Notes: generated from the letters alone by a model not told the origin. A stretch of 61,937 nucleotides of DNA from Aeromonas cavernicola (GCF_002795305.1 NZ_PGGC01000095.1:1-61937), one strand, 5' to 3'. Counted from the stretch's first letter, positions 9,381-18,285 are shown. Numbers and translations: made by a program.

Positions 9381-9830
9381 CTAGTCGGTTAGGCGACAAC
9401 AAAAGCTAACATCTGCGACCTGGGTTAGTGGGTCATAACGGTGATAGTGCTCAAAACAGGGAGCCTGCAGCAAAGAATAGCCAGCATGGATAACATCGCT
9501 GATATGCTGGCGCCACAATTGAGGGTACTGAGCCGGATCGGTTACCGTGAAGCGTGATGACCCATAACGGCCACCCACAAACTGCTGAATCGACACCCCG
9601 CCACTGCCTTTGGCGTCTGTGGGTACGGTGACACAGATATCGGTGCGACATTGCGGGGGAGGAGTAGTTTCAGGGTTATCGTGGTAAATAAAGATGAACT
9701 CAACCCCGACTAACCCTTGAGTGGTTGCCCATTGCTCAAGTCGGTCACATACCGTTTGATAGTCTTTACCGTATGGTCCGGTTACTCGGATATAAGCCAA
9801 GGTACGAGGAGCCATCCGTTCAATCTTCAT
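9381..9830 (-). CDS. GyrI-like small-molecule binding domain protein (SbmC-like)
   Basis: The 149-residue protein consists of a single GyrI-like/AraC effector-binding domain. The blocks VTGPYGKDYQTVCDRLEQW, IYHDNPETTPPPQCRTDICV and APCFEHYH parallel E. coli SbmC (GyrI), which binds DNA gyrase and protects against toxins and DNA damage; other relatives bind or hydrolyse xenobiotics. Whether this copy inhibits gyrase is unknown. A GGAGG Shine-Dalgarno precedes the ATG. It stands alone, convergent with the yhaJ-like gene and just outside the left repeat of the AT-rich island. Confidence 0.8.
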   Translation of the reverse strand: MKIERMAPRTLAYIRVTGPYGKDYQTVCDRLEQWATTQGLVGVEFIFIYHDNPETTPPPQCRTDICVTVPTDAKGSGGVSIQQFVGGRYGSSRFTVTDPAQYPQLWRQHISDVIHAGYSLLQAPCFEHYHRYDPLTQVADVSFCCRLTD

Positions 9831-9866
9831 CTGCCATATCCTCCTTATTTATTATCCAAGATTTAG

Positions 9867-10181
9867 AACCCACCCCAAATTAGTCTATTTAGCTCACCAT
9901 GTTGGCCCTGCTTCGTGCTCGAAATCCTCACAAGCTAGGTGTTCGCTGTAGTTTCTGTGTGCGATGGAAGTCCAAACTGGCTGTGCCAATCACACCGGCG
10001 TTGTTGAACAAACGCATATCTGCGCAGTTTCAATCATTGAAATCAGCAGAACTTTCCGTGCACCACCATAGCAGTGACACAGGAGTGCGGCTTCCAAGTG
10101 CGACGTTTAGGCTCGTGTCGCTTTTAGCCAGTGGAAAATTCTTTTATTTAACAACGCCAATCACACTTACCAAGATAGGTT
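9867..10181 (+). repeat. Left copy of a ~144-bp intergenic repeat, split by a miniature element
   Basis: This copy shares its 5' half with 16930-17064 in the same orientation, with near identity across the block running from CTATTTAGCT through GCTTCGTGCTCGAAATCCT. The match breaks at AATCACACC (9988-9996) and resumes at AATCACACT (10159), continuing to GATAGGTT at 10181. When the inserted 162 bp and one copy of the 9-bp duplication are removed, about 144 bp remain, close to the 135 bp of the right copy. The ends are more degenerate than in the right copy. The element contains internal inverted segments and resembles ERIC-like or MITE-like intergenic repeats. Confidence 0.82.
9997..10158. mobile_element. 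162-bp IS5-like miniature inverted-repeat element
   Basis: The left end GGCGTTGTTGAACAAA and the reverse complement of the right end, GGCGTTGTTAAATAAA, are imperfect terminal inverted repeats of the kind seen in the IS903 group of the IS5 family. The flanks AATCACACC (9988-9996) and AATCACACT (10159-10167) form a 9-bp target duplication with one mismatch, the size used by the IS903 group. No transposase is encoded, so this is a non-autonomous (MITE or internally deleted) element inserted into the left repeat copy. Confidence 0.75.
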
Positions 10182-10276
10182 ATTAGCTACATTAACCGAT
10201 AGTTACGGCATCTCAATACCGTATCAGCAGCATAAAAAGAGCGAATAGACCTTACCGTGAAGGAAAAACCAGCCAT

Positions 10277-10459
10277 ATGAAAAATATGGTAGACGATATT
10301 GATTTGTCACCTCCTGTTTTAAATCATTGTGTGGATACTCATCCGACCAAATCAATTGAGATGATGTCAAATATCGAAAACCATCGCATGGTGCTTAAAC
10401 ATAACGCGGATAGATGGGTAATAACACATTCTCATAAGGCTTTATTGTGCAATAAATAA
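10277..10459 (+). CDS. Possible small hypothetical protein (60 aa)
   Basis: An ATG-started 60-codon frame with an AAGGA about 12 bases upstream lies in AT-rich DNA between the left repeat and the lipoprotein gene. It has no signal peptide, membrane helix or recognisable motif, and its composition does not clearly differ from chance. I do not recognise it. It may be a decayed gene end or a spurious frame. Confidence 0.22.
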   Translation: MKNMVDDIDLSPPVLNHCVDTHPTKSIEMMSNIENHRMVLKHNADRWVITHSHKALLCNK

Positions 10460-10831
10460 TCAAATTGGTGGTAATTATTTATCTCTTCAAGTGCTTCAAA
10501 TTGAATTTTCCATTAGAACATGTGGCATTGTAATAGGTGATTATTAATGAATAATGTTTGCTGATGGTTTTTTATTCTAAAAAAACAGAATAATACCCTA
10601 TCACCTCAATATTAAAGATCCTTATTAAACTAAATGTAAAAACTACAATACTGTCAGTATTTACAAACTAAAAGTGTTACATGCGTAAAAACAGATCTGT
10701 TTTATTTACAAATAGTTGATAGTTATTTTTAGATATTGTGGCTATTTATACCGACAGCCTTAACTTAAAATTAAACGTGCAAACGGTAATGATTAATTCA
10801 TTTTTACACTCATGTTTAATGGAGAATACCA
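10460..10831. other. AT-rich non-coding region upstream of the lipoprotein gene
   Basis: No coding frame is convincing here. The sequence is very AT-rich, with one weak inverted repeat (TATTCT at 10573-10578 with AGAATA at 10587-10592). It probably holds the promoter of the solute-binding lipoprotein gene, but no clear -35/-10 pair can be assigned. Confidence 0.4.
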
Positions 10832-11923
10832 GTGAAAAAAATAGCACTAACCGTTATGTTGGCCTCATCCCTATTATCCGCATGTAACCAAGATAACCGT
10901 GGTAACTCGATAAATGCCGAAGAGGATGAAATTGCATCACTATATCGTGATGCGCAAACACAAGGGGAAAGACAGTTGATTGTCTGGGCAGGTGGTGATG
11001 CTCCTACCTCTCCCAATAATTGGATTGTGACTGAATGGAAGAAGGATTTTCCTGATATCGATTTACAACTAATAACTGATTTATCAAAATTTCATGACAT
11101 CACGATTGATAAAGAGCTAGCATTAGGTAATCCAACCGCAGATTTGACACATCTACAAACGGTACAAAATTTTCAACGCTGGCGAGACGAAGGTCATTTG
11201 GAGGCATTTAAACCAGCGAGTTGGAATAAAATACCAAATGACATAAAAGATCAAGATGGTTATTATTTGCCTGTCTATATGATAACTTTTGCTCACTATG
11301 TTAACAAAAACAATATTATATCTGAGCCGGATAGTTTCAATGATTATCTTAAGCCTGAGTATAAGGATAATTTAATACTTACCTATCCTCACGATGATGA
11401 TGCTGTTCTTTATTTATATAAGGAAATAGTGGATAAGTATGGCTGGGAATTTTTAGATAAATTATTAGCTCAGAATCCACGCTGGATTAGAGGGACTGCG
11501 GCACCTCGTGCGGTTGTAGCCAGAGGAGAAAAAATGGCTACATTTGGTGTTGCTGCTAGCTTCACTGAGTCCACTACGGGCAAAACCGTCTTACCTACCG
11601 AAGACACATTCTTAACGTGGGCACAAACTGGCGGGATATTTAAGAACGCGAGGCATAAAACGGCAGCCAAGTTATATATGAGCTGGCTTACCTCTAAAAA
11701 AATGCAAGAAAAATGGATTCAATGGTCCGTTCGAAATGATGTTCAGGCTAAAGTGGGTTATCGGCCTTATAACACTTATTCCAACACATCTCCGATCGAT
11801 TTCTTTAAATTCATGATCGACAGGGAGTCTCTAGAGATATTTAAAAAGCAGATAGAAGAAAAAATTGGACCTGTTCAGGGGGGCTCACCACTAACTGATC
11901 CTGAGATATTGAGCTTGCTTTAA
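10832..11923 (+). CDS. Orphan solute-binding lipoprotein
   Basis: The 363-residue product has a lipoprotein signal peptide with lipobox LLSAC (Cys18). Asn at +2 predicts release to the outer membrane rather than retention in the inner membrane. The rest looks like a type II extracellular solute-binding fold of the iron/polyamine kind (SBP_bac_6/11-like): QLIVWAGGDAP near the mature N-terminus, WRDEGHLEAF, the hinge-region YYLPVYMITFAHYVNK and RWIRGTAAPRAVVARGE. No permease or ATPase gene is nearby, so it is not part of a complete ABC importer here. The start is GTG, supported by GGAGAATACCA. Composition is AT-rich. A two-component system with periplasmic sensor lobes follows, so a ligand-presenting role is possible. 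Confidence 0.72.
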   Translation: MKKIALTVMLASSLLSACNQDNRGNSINAEEDEIASLYRDAQTQGERQLIVWAGGDAPTSPNNWIVTEWKKDFPDIDLQLITDLSKFHDITIDKELALGNPTADLTHLQTVQNFQRWRDEGHLEAFKPASWNKIPNDIKDQDGYYLPVYMITFAHYVNKNNIISEPDSFNDYLKPEYKDNLILTYPHDDDAVLYLYKEIVDKYGWEFLDKLLAQNPRWIRGTAAPRAVVARGEKMATFGVAASFTESTTGKTVLPTEDTFLTWAQTGGIFKNARHKTAAKLYMSWLTSKKMQEKWIQWSVRNDVQAKVGYRPYNTYSNTSPIDFFKFMIDRESLEIFKKQIEEKIGPVQGGSPLTDPEILSLL

Positions 11924-11933
11924 ATTAATGAGT

Positions 11934-11970
11934 GCCTTAACAATAGCTTGGACTATTGTTGGGGCTCTTT
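11934..11970 (+). terminator. Likely terminator of the lipoprotein gene
   Basis: GCCTTAACAATAG (from 11934) pairs with CTATTGTTGGGGC (to 11965), 13 pairs including two G-T wobbles, with a 6-base loop. A short T-rich stretch (TCTTTC) follows. It lies 11 bases after the lipoprotein stop, so that gene probably forms its own transcript. Confidence 0.62.
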
Positions 11971-12586
11971 CAAATAGAATAATTTAGTTTAGCGCTCACG
12001 ATATTTTATTTTTTAATATGTTATCCTCATAGTAAAGTCAGTAATGGACGATTATTATCGTCCCCCCATCATTGTTAATATATTTTACTGTATTTTTAAC
12101 ATCGAGTTATCATTTATACCTCTATTAATTAACCTCCATCCTGCCAATGACTTCTAGCAATAACATTTTAAGATGTCGTATTTAAAGAATGCCTACTATC
12201 AATCAATCCTCAGAAATCGTTAGTCAATAAATGTGCCATTTACACCAAAGCCTATTTTTAGAATGACAACATGTGATGTAGTCGGGCTTTTGTTCTGAGC
12301 AATGCCTAGCAGAAAAATGATATCAACGTCAAAGTATTAATCATCACCTTGCTGTACTTTGGGCAAAATTTAACATTGCCTAATGCTTGCAATAAATTTT
12401 GATGATAATCAAAATTTTTATAATAATACCTAGGCAAGGTACTTTATCGTGACAAAAAGGCCCTCATTGGAGCTCTATTAACTGCGAGCAACCTCTATAT
12501 TTTTGAAAAATAAAGATTATTCTATTGTCAGATTAAATGACAATGCTCTATATTTAGGAAAATACCTACATTAAAAGGGTGTACGG
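11971..12586. other. Long AT-rich regulatory region before the response regulator
   Basis: These 616 bases have no convincing coding frame on either strand. They hold scattered short A/T tracts and one clear inverted repeat (12394-12417, listed separately). A region this long upstream of a BvgA/EvgA-type operon is consistent with a complex, possibly autoregulated promoter. Confidence 0.45.
12394..12417. promoter_or_regulatory. Perfect 10-bp inverted repeat upstream of the response regulator
   Basis: AAATTTTGAT (12394-12403) and ATCAAAATTT (12408-12417) are exact inverted copies around GATA, 170-193 bases before the response-regulator start. The symmetry and position fit a dimeric binding site, possibly for the NarL-type regulator encoded next. 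An RNA hairpin or chance A/T symmetry is the alternative. Confidence 0.42.
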
Positions 12587-13210
12587 ATGGCAAGTATCAT
12601 TATCGTTGATGATCATCCTGCAATCAGGATGGCCGTCAAGATGATTGCGACAAGCGGTGGGCACGAAGTGATTGGTGAGTACGATAACGGTGTTGATGCT
12701 TTAGCTCAGATTCGTCAACTGGTTCCTGATATCTTAATTCTAGACATTAATATACCACGTATTGATGGCCTAGATGTGGTTAAACGAATCAATGAATTAG
12801 AGTGTAGGCCTAAAGTGATCGTTTTAAGTGCACATGATAGTGATCACATAAAAACCCGCTGTATTCAGTTGGGTGTTTGTTCTTTTATCTCCAAAATGGA
12901 AGATTTAGGCAAGCTTAAAGAAGTGATTGATAGGGTTTTATCTGGATATGTCATTTTTGAGCATGGTTTGCGTTTTGATGCCTCGCAAACTGCTCATGTG
13001 GATGATAATTCAGCATTGCAGGCTCTTTCTACTCGCGAAATGAGCGTATTACTTGCACTTGTGCGTGGCGAAAGTAATAAAAAAATAGCTGCCGATTTGA
13101 TTTTAAGTGAAAAGACAATAAGTACGTATAAAACGAGGCTGATGAATAAACTTAATGTTAGTAATATTGTTGATTTAATAAATTTTGCCAAAAGACATAA
13201 TTTGGTATAA
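12587..13210 (+). CDS. BvgA/EvgA-type response regulator (NarL/FixJ family)
   Basis: The 207-residue protein has an N-terminal receiver domain (about 3-118; acidic pair Asp8-Asp9, phospho-acceptor Asp53 in ILDINIP, Ser80 in VLSAHD) and a C-terminal LuxR-type helix-turn-helix (about 142-203; LSTREMSVLLALVRGESNKK and LSEKTISTYKTRLM). This is the organisation of BvgA and EvgA. It should be phosphorylated by the hybrid sensor encoded 2 bases downstream and control transcription. The pair is translationally coupled. Low GC marks it as part of the accessory island, and target genes cannot be named. Confidence 0.9.
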   Translation: MASIIIVDDHPAIRMAVKMIATSGGHEVIGEYDNGVDALAQIRQLVPDILILDINIPRIDGLDVVKRINELECRPKVIVLSAHDSDHIKTRCIQLGVCSFISKMEDLGKLKEVIDRVLSGYVIFEHGLRFDASQTAHVDDNSALQALSTREMSVLLALVRGESNKKIAADLILSEKTISTYKTRLMNKLNVSNIVDLINFAKRHNLV

Positions 13211-13212
13211 AC

Positions 13213-16200
13213 ATGCGCAAATATCTTTGGTTTTTTTTGTCATTATTATTTATGAATTCAGTTTTTGCTCAAGATGGATTCATGAATATTTTATCCCGCA
13301 AGTCAAGCTCTGATGAAAAAAGTGTACTGACAAATCTTTCATCAGATGAAAAACTGTGGTTGAAACATAAAAAGCGTTTGATATTGGCTGTACCTAAAGA
13401 AGAATATCCACCGCATGACATAAAAATTCGCAGTGGCGGAGAAACTTATGAAGGCTTAACTGCGGATGTTATCGGTGTCATTTCATCAAATCTAAAAATA
13501 GACTTTGTTGCTAAAAGCTACCCCTCACGCTCAGCAGCCTTGTTAGCAATCAAGAAAGGAGAGGCGGACCTTATTGGTGCGGCAAATGATTATGAATTTA
13601 GTCAAGGGCTTAGATTAACAAGTCCCTACGCACACGACACCCCATCCATATATGGCAGGCTGGGGATGAAACTAGAAGATGTCCATACACTAGCTGTACC
13701 ACAAGATTATCTTTCAAGTGAATTCATCAATACTTTTTTTCCAGGAAAAAAAATACTTTATTATTCTGGCGTCTATAGTGCGATAGCTAGTGTGGCGTAT
13801 AAAATATCTGATGCTGTAATTGTTGACACAATTTCAGCTAACTTTCTTGTTAATAAATTATATCAAGACTCACTTCAGCTATTAAGTCTCATTCCATTTA
13901 AATCTCAAGGGTTTGCATTTGCAGTTGCAAACTATAATACGATACTAACATCAATTTTAAATCAATCCATTGAAAAATTAAATGATGTTCAGAAAGATGA
14001 AATGTATCAACGTTGGAGCGGTGGTGGTATATCACTATCCAGCAATAGACTTAACTTATCTGAGGATGAAATAGCTTATCTAAGAAAAAAGAAAAACCTT
14101 ACTATTATTTTAAATTCGAGAATTCCACCCTTTGCTTATGCTGATGAAAATGGCAATTTCAGAGGTGTCCTCGCTGATATTGTTCAAGCAATGAAATTAA
14201 GTCTGGGTATAGAAATTAACGTCATCATGACAAAAGATAAAACACTTTCTGAGCAAGTAAAATCTATTGCTTCAGGGAGTGCAGATTTGACTATATTAAG
14301 CTCATTCGGAAGTAACGAATATGGTTTTTTATCTTCTAGATCTGTCATGTTAGATCCTTTGGTATACGTATTAAGAAAAGGGGATTTGGGGAAATACAGT
14401 GACTTCAGAGATGTAATCAAGGCTGGTCCTATCGGTGTAAGGAAAGGCGGAGTATCTGAAAGTATTCTGGAATATTATAAAGATGAGAGTGTACAAGTTG
14501 TATACACCTCTAATTTATCGATATGTGTTGTTAAAAAAGAGTGTCTAGCTACATTGTTACCGCTACGATTAGCCCAGTATTCAATTGATAATGAATTTCC
14601 AGATAGTCTTGCCATTGCAGGGGAACTATATGACTCAGAACCTATTGCGATAGTTTTTTCAGCAAATAAAAATAATCAAGTATTAATAGATGTAATTAAT
14701 AAGTTTTTATCTTCTATTCCACCTAATGAAATAGATTTTTTACCTAGTCGCTGGCGTGTTAGTCCTGCCAGTGATGATATTAGCTTTAATGATATTTTTA
14801 GACACTTTGGTGCATCGTTAATATCCATTGTTATTACTCTGATTCTGATGGTGTTCTGGACCATTTCATTGCGACGTCAAAATAGAAAAAGAAGATTGGC
14901 TGAGACTAAGTTAAAACAACAATTAAAATTTATGGGGGAGTTAGTTGATAGTATACCTCATCCAATATTTGCTCGTAATGAGCAAGGTGATTTAATACTG
15001 TGTAATAGTAGTTTTTCCTTATTCCATCGAAAAGAAAAAGAAGAATTTATTGGCGGTAAATATGTCGAATTACCGCTCAGTGAACAATCAATGTCAGAAT
15101 TAGGAAAAGTATATAATGAAATATACAGAACCGGTCAACCATATGAAGGTGACCATCAAGTCTTATTAATGGACGGTCGAACCTTTTATGTATATTACTG
15201 GTTGCATGCCTATCGAGATCTATCAGGCAATATTTCTGGTGTAGTGGGAGGGTGGATAGATATTAGTGATCGACATGCACTCATGAATGATCTATCGGAA
15301 GCATCTAATCGAGCAGAAGAGGCCAATAAAGCAAAGTCAACTTTCTTGGCTACCATGAGTCATGAAATTCGCACGCCAATGAATGCGATTATTGGTTTAC
15401 TTGAGTTAACGTTACGTAAAGAAAACATAAGTGCTGAAGCAAGAGAGTCTATTTCAGTTGCTCACAATTCAGCGCTGGATTTATTATCTCTTATCGGTGA
15501 TATCCTTGATATATCAAAAATAGAATCAGGGAAGCTCGAGCTAGCGCCAGCACCACATAGCATCGCTGAGCTAAGCCGTTCAGTGTTCAATGTGTTTACA
15601 GCTAATGCCAGAGCAAAAGGATTAATGCTCACTTGCAATATCACTGACGATGAAATAGTGATGATAGACCCTGTTCGATACAAGCAGATAATCTCAAATC
15701 TCATTAGTAACGCTATTAAATTCACCCGTGAGGGTAGTGTTACTCTGGCATTGAAGTTGCAATCAACAGGTGATGTTTGTTGTATAAAAATAATCGTGTC
15801 AGATACCGGCATTGGAATTAGTGAACAAGATCAAAATATATTATTTCAGCCATTTAGTCAGGCAACTCAGCCAACGGATGTCCAACGCTCGGGAACTGGA
15901 TTGGGATTGATGATCAGTCGCACGTTATGCCAGATGATGGGTGGTAGTTTAGAGTTAGAAAGTGAATTAGGTAAAGGTACAACAATATCTGTATCCATTT
16001 GCTTAGAAACGGTAGCTCTTCATAGTGATAATACCAAAATTGATATTTTAGGTAGTAATTTTGAGCCTTCGGCTCGCAGCCATCATATTTTGATAATTGA
16101 TGATCATCCAACCAACCGATTACTATTAAATCAACAATTGACGTTCCTCAAACATGAGGTTGTCATGGCAGAGTCAGGTAAGGATGCACTCGCTAAATTA

Positions 16201-16815
16201 GCTGACCAATATTTTGATATTATTATTACCGACTTTAATATGCCGGACATGGATGGCTTAGAATTTACGACTCACTATCGTCAGCAAGAGTTACAAGAGA
16301 AGCGTAAACGCTCTGTTATCATTGGATTAACGGCTGATGCACGTCAAGAACAAATGCAAAATGCAACATTAGTAGGGATGGATGATTGTCTCTTTAAGCC
16401 AGTTAGCCTCGATGAGTTAGAAAATTGTTTAGCAAAATATGATTTTCACCAAGATGCTGATTTGACAATTTCGATTGCTGACCGGATTGATGAAGTTATT
16501 CATTCGCTGGCGCCGGGTAATGCGGTCTCAGTTTATCCATTGCTAGAAGCATTCATGCTTGCGACCCAAGAGGATTTAGTCGCGCTAGCAGAAGCGAGTA
16601 ATAATAATGACTGTCGGCGTTTTCTTGACCATTTGCATCGAATAAAAGGTGGCGCTCGAATAATTGGTGTTGACCAGCTTGTTGCTTGTTGCATTGAATG
16701 GGAGCAATCACCGAGACTGGCTTGGTGTATGCCGAGTGCATTACGTCAACTGCAGGAGGTATTTGAGCAAGTTCAAAAAGGTGTGAACTATTGGCGCGAT
16801 ACTCGTGGCGTATAA
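13213..16815 (+). CDS. BvgS/EvgS-type unorthodox hybrid sensor kinase
   Basis: The 1200-residue inner-membrane protein has a signal peptide (about 1-19, NSVFA). Two tandem periplasmic SBP_bac_3 (Venus flytrap) domains follow (about 55-275 and 285-520), then one transmembrane helix (about 538-556) and a PAS domain (about 572-692). The kinase core has His717 in TMSHEIRTPMNA and an ATPase domain with N-box ISNLISNAIKFT, DTGIGI and GTGLGL. A receiver with Asp1007 in TDFNMPDMDG and an Hpt domain with His1142 in LHRIKGG complete a His-Asp-His-Asp phosphorelay ending at the adjacent NarL-type regulator. Known relatives sense nicotinate or sulfate (BvgS) or acid and alkali metals (EvgS); the ligand here is unknown. 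It is AT-rich and lies in the repeat-bounded island next to an orphan solute-binding lipoprotein. Confidence 0.93.
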   Translation: MRKYLWFFLSLLFMNSVFAQDGFMNILSRKSSSDEKSVLTNLSSDEKLWLKHKKRLILAVPKEEYPPHDIKIRSGGETYEGLTADVIGVISSNLKIDFVAKSYPSRSAALLAIKKGEADLIGAANDYEFSQGLRLTSPYAHDTPSIYGRLGMKLEDVHTLAVPQDYLSSEFINTFFPGKKILYYSGVYSAIASVAYKISDAVIVDTISANFLVNKLYQDSLQLLSLIPFKSQGFAFAVANYNTILTSILNQSIEKLNDVQKDEMYQRWSGGGISLSSNRLNLSEDEIAYLRKKKNLTIILNSRIPPFAYADENGNFRGVLADIVQAMKLSLGIEINVIMTKDKTLSEQVKSIASGSADLTILSSFGSNEYGFLSSRSVMLDPLVYVLRKGDLGKYSDFRDVIKAGPIGVRKGGVSESILEYYKDESVQVVYTSNLSICVVKKECLATLLPLRLAQYSIDNEFPDSLAIAGELYDSEPIAIVFSANKNNQVLIDVINKFLSSIPPNEIDFLPSRWRVSPASDDISFNDIFRHFGASLISIVITLILMVFWTISLRRQNRKRRLAETKLKQQLKFMGELVDSIPHPIFARNEQGDLILCNSSFSLFHRKEKEEFIGGKYVELPLSEQSMSELGKVYNEIYRTGQPYEGDHQVLLMDGRTFYVYYWLHAYRDLSGNISGVVGGWIDISDRHALMNDLSEASNRAEEANKAKSTFLATMSHEIRTPMNAIIGLLELTLRKENISAEARESISVAHNSALDLLSLIGDILDISKIESGKLELAPAPHSIAELSRSVFNVFTANARAKGLMLTCNITDDEIVMIDPVRYKQIISNLISNAIKFTREGSVTLALKLQSTGDVCCIKIIVSDTGIGISEQDQNILFQPFSQATQPTDVQRSGTGLGLMISRTLCQMMGGSLELESELGKGTTISVSICLETVALHSDNTKIDILGSNFEPSARSHHILIIDDHPTNRLLLNQQLTFLKHEVVMAESGKDALAKLADQYFDIIITDFNMPDMDGLEFTTHYRQQELQEKRKRSVIIGLTADARQEQMQNATLVGMDDCLFKPVSLDELENCLAKYDFHQDADLTISIADRIDEVIHSLAPGNAVSVYPLLEAFMLATQEDLVALAEASNNNDCRRFLDHLHRIKGGARIIGVDQLVACCIEWEQSPRLAWCMPSALRQLQEVFEQVQKGVNYWRDTRGV

Positions 16816-16929
16816 ATAAGCGGTTTGAGAAGCACGATATCGCTTTTAATATACTTTTCCTAAGGGTGTTTGAGGGGGCGGCTTATCCTGCTTGCGTCCC
16901 TCAGCGAGGATGCCGCTCTCGCTCCTTAG

Positions 16930-17064
16930 AACCTATCCCATTAGGCTATTTAGCTAACCATGTTGGCCCTGCTTCGTGCTCGAAATCCTGACGTACTGTG
17001 TGTACTCGGTTCCACGCGATGCGAGCCAAGCAGACTGCACTAATCACACCGACTGGGATAGGTT
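16930..17064 (+). repeat. Right copy of the ~135-bp palindromic intergenic repeat
   Basis: AACCTATCCCA (16930-16940) and TGGGATAGGTT (17054-17064) are perfect 11-bp terminal inverted repeats. Inside, CTGCTTCGTGCTCG (16969-16982) is mirrored imperfectly by CGAGCCAAGCAG (17022-17033), so the element can fold into a long hairpin, as ERIC-type repeats do. It is a direct copy of 9867-10181 and the more intact of the two. It occupies the gap between the hybrid sensor gene and add (16816-17179), which otherwise holds no gene. Confidence 0.85.
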
Positions 17065-17179
17065 TTCTTAGTGTTCAATGACAACGGTGTATTTCATACT
17101 CTTGCTAAGAGCCAGTTGTGCTCTATATGCACAGCTTGGTATTGCAAGCGTTGTTAGCCAACCATTCCAATTTCGCTCT

Positions 17180-18235
17180 TCATCTTAGCTTTAAGCTATG
17201 GCCTGCTACCGTGTTATTCTCGCCGGCTCCGAGCAAGCGGTGAGAGACATGAACACAAAGAGCGGCTTTGTCGGCCTCACTTAGAAACGCCAAAGTTAAG
17301 CCATTTTTTTGAGCACTACGGATCTCGTCGATGGTCAGGCCCGCGGCAGGTGCAGCGACTTGATATTCATGGGGCAAGTCGATGCCCTCCACAGCCGGAT
17401 CGTCGGTATTGAGACAAGCGAGTACGCCTGCAGCTAAAAACTGGCGAATGGGATGTTCACTCAGGTTCATCACTGTGGTGGTCTGCACGTTGGAAGTCAG
17501 GCAGGATTCAATACCAATACGCTGTTCGGCCAGATAAGCCATCAGGGCGGGGTCTTGGATCGCATTGACGCCGTGGCCTATCCGCTCTGCACCAAGATTC
17601 TGGATGGCCTGCCAGATGCTGTCGGGGCCCGCTGCTTCACCTGCATGCACGGTGACATGTAGGCCGGCATCCCGTACTTGGCGAAAATGGTCGGTAAATA
17701 GGTCACCGGGAAACCCCAACTCGTCACCGGCCAGATCGATGGCAACCAACTTATCGCGATAGGCCAGACAGGCGGCGAGTTCGCGGCGGCATTGCTCGGT
17801 GCCGAAGGTTCGGCTCATGATGCCAATCAGGTTAGTCTTGATGCCAAAGTCGCGGCTGCCAGCGGCCACGCCATCGATAATGGCTTCCACTACGCCTTGC
17901 GGATGCAGCTTGTTGGCCATCGCCATATAGGCAGGGCTGAAGCGCAGCTCGGCATAGTCGATATTGGCGCGCAGCAGATCTTCCACATTCTCGTAGGCAA
18001 CTCGGCGACACGCATCGTAATCGGCCAGCACTGCAACCCCCCAATCCAACTTTTGCAAGAACGCTACCAAACTCGGCTCTTTCTCCACGATCTGGACATG
18101 AGGGCGCAGTGTCTCCAGCTCATCGGCTGGCAGTCGGATATTGTGTTGACGGCCCAACTCAAGAATAGTTTGCAGACGGATGTTGCCATCCAAATGACGA
18201 TGCAAATCGGTCAGGGGAAGAGATCTGTCAATCAT
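17180..18235 (-). CDS. add: Adenosine deaminase
   Basis: The 351-residue amidohydrolase converts adenosine to inosine (and deoxyadenosine to deoxyinosine) in purine salvage. It shows the zinc-site motif [13 protein letters not shown], the VTVHAGEA block with His and Glu, RIGHGV, the SNVQT element and LNTDDPAV, the metal-binding aspartate region. Length is similar to E. coli Add. It is the first core gene to the right of the AT-rich island and lies downstream of ntrBC in the same direction. The 141-bp gap to ntrC contains alternative hairpins that could form a structured leader. Confidence 0.94.
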   Translation of the reverse strand: MIDRSLPLTDLHRHLDGNIRLQTILELGRQHNIRLPADELETLRPHVQIVEKEPSLVAFLQKLDWGVAVLADYDACRRVAYENVEDLLRANIDYAELRFSPAYMAMANKLHPQGVVEAIIDGVAAGSRDFGIKTNLIGIMSRTFGTEQCRRELAACLAYRDKLVAIDLAGDELGFPGDLFTDHFRQVRDAGLHVTVHAGEAAGPDSIWQAIQNLGAERIGHGVNAIQDPALMAYLAEQRIGIESCLTSNVQTTTVMNLSEHPIRQFLAAGVLACLNTDDPAVEGIDLPHEYQVAAPAAGLTIDEIRSAQKNGLTLAFLSEADKAALCVHVSHRLLGAGENNTVAGHSLKLR

Positions 18236-18255
18236 ACTGGCGCCCTCATCTAGTT

Positions 18256-18285
18256 AGGGTGGAAACCCTGCCATTCTAGGCAGGG
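18256..18285 (-). promoter_or_regulatory. Alternative hairpins in the ntrC-add gap (possible structured leader)
   Basis: Two overlapping hairpins can form. CCCTGCC (18266-18272) pairs with GGCAGGG (18279-18285), and AGGGT (18256-18260) pairs with ACCCT (18265-18269). They share bases 18266-18269 and so exclude each other. The structure is 20-50 bases upstream of the add start codon. It may be a weak ntrC terminator or an add leader control; no known riboswitch consensus is satisfied. Confidence 0.4.

Noticed and set aside
9899-10186. 95-codon open frame across the left repeat and miniature element
   Set aside because: It spans two non-coding repetitive elements, changes character at the insertion boundaries and has no motif.
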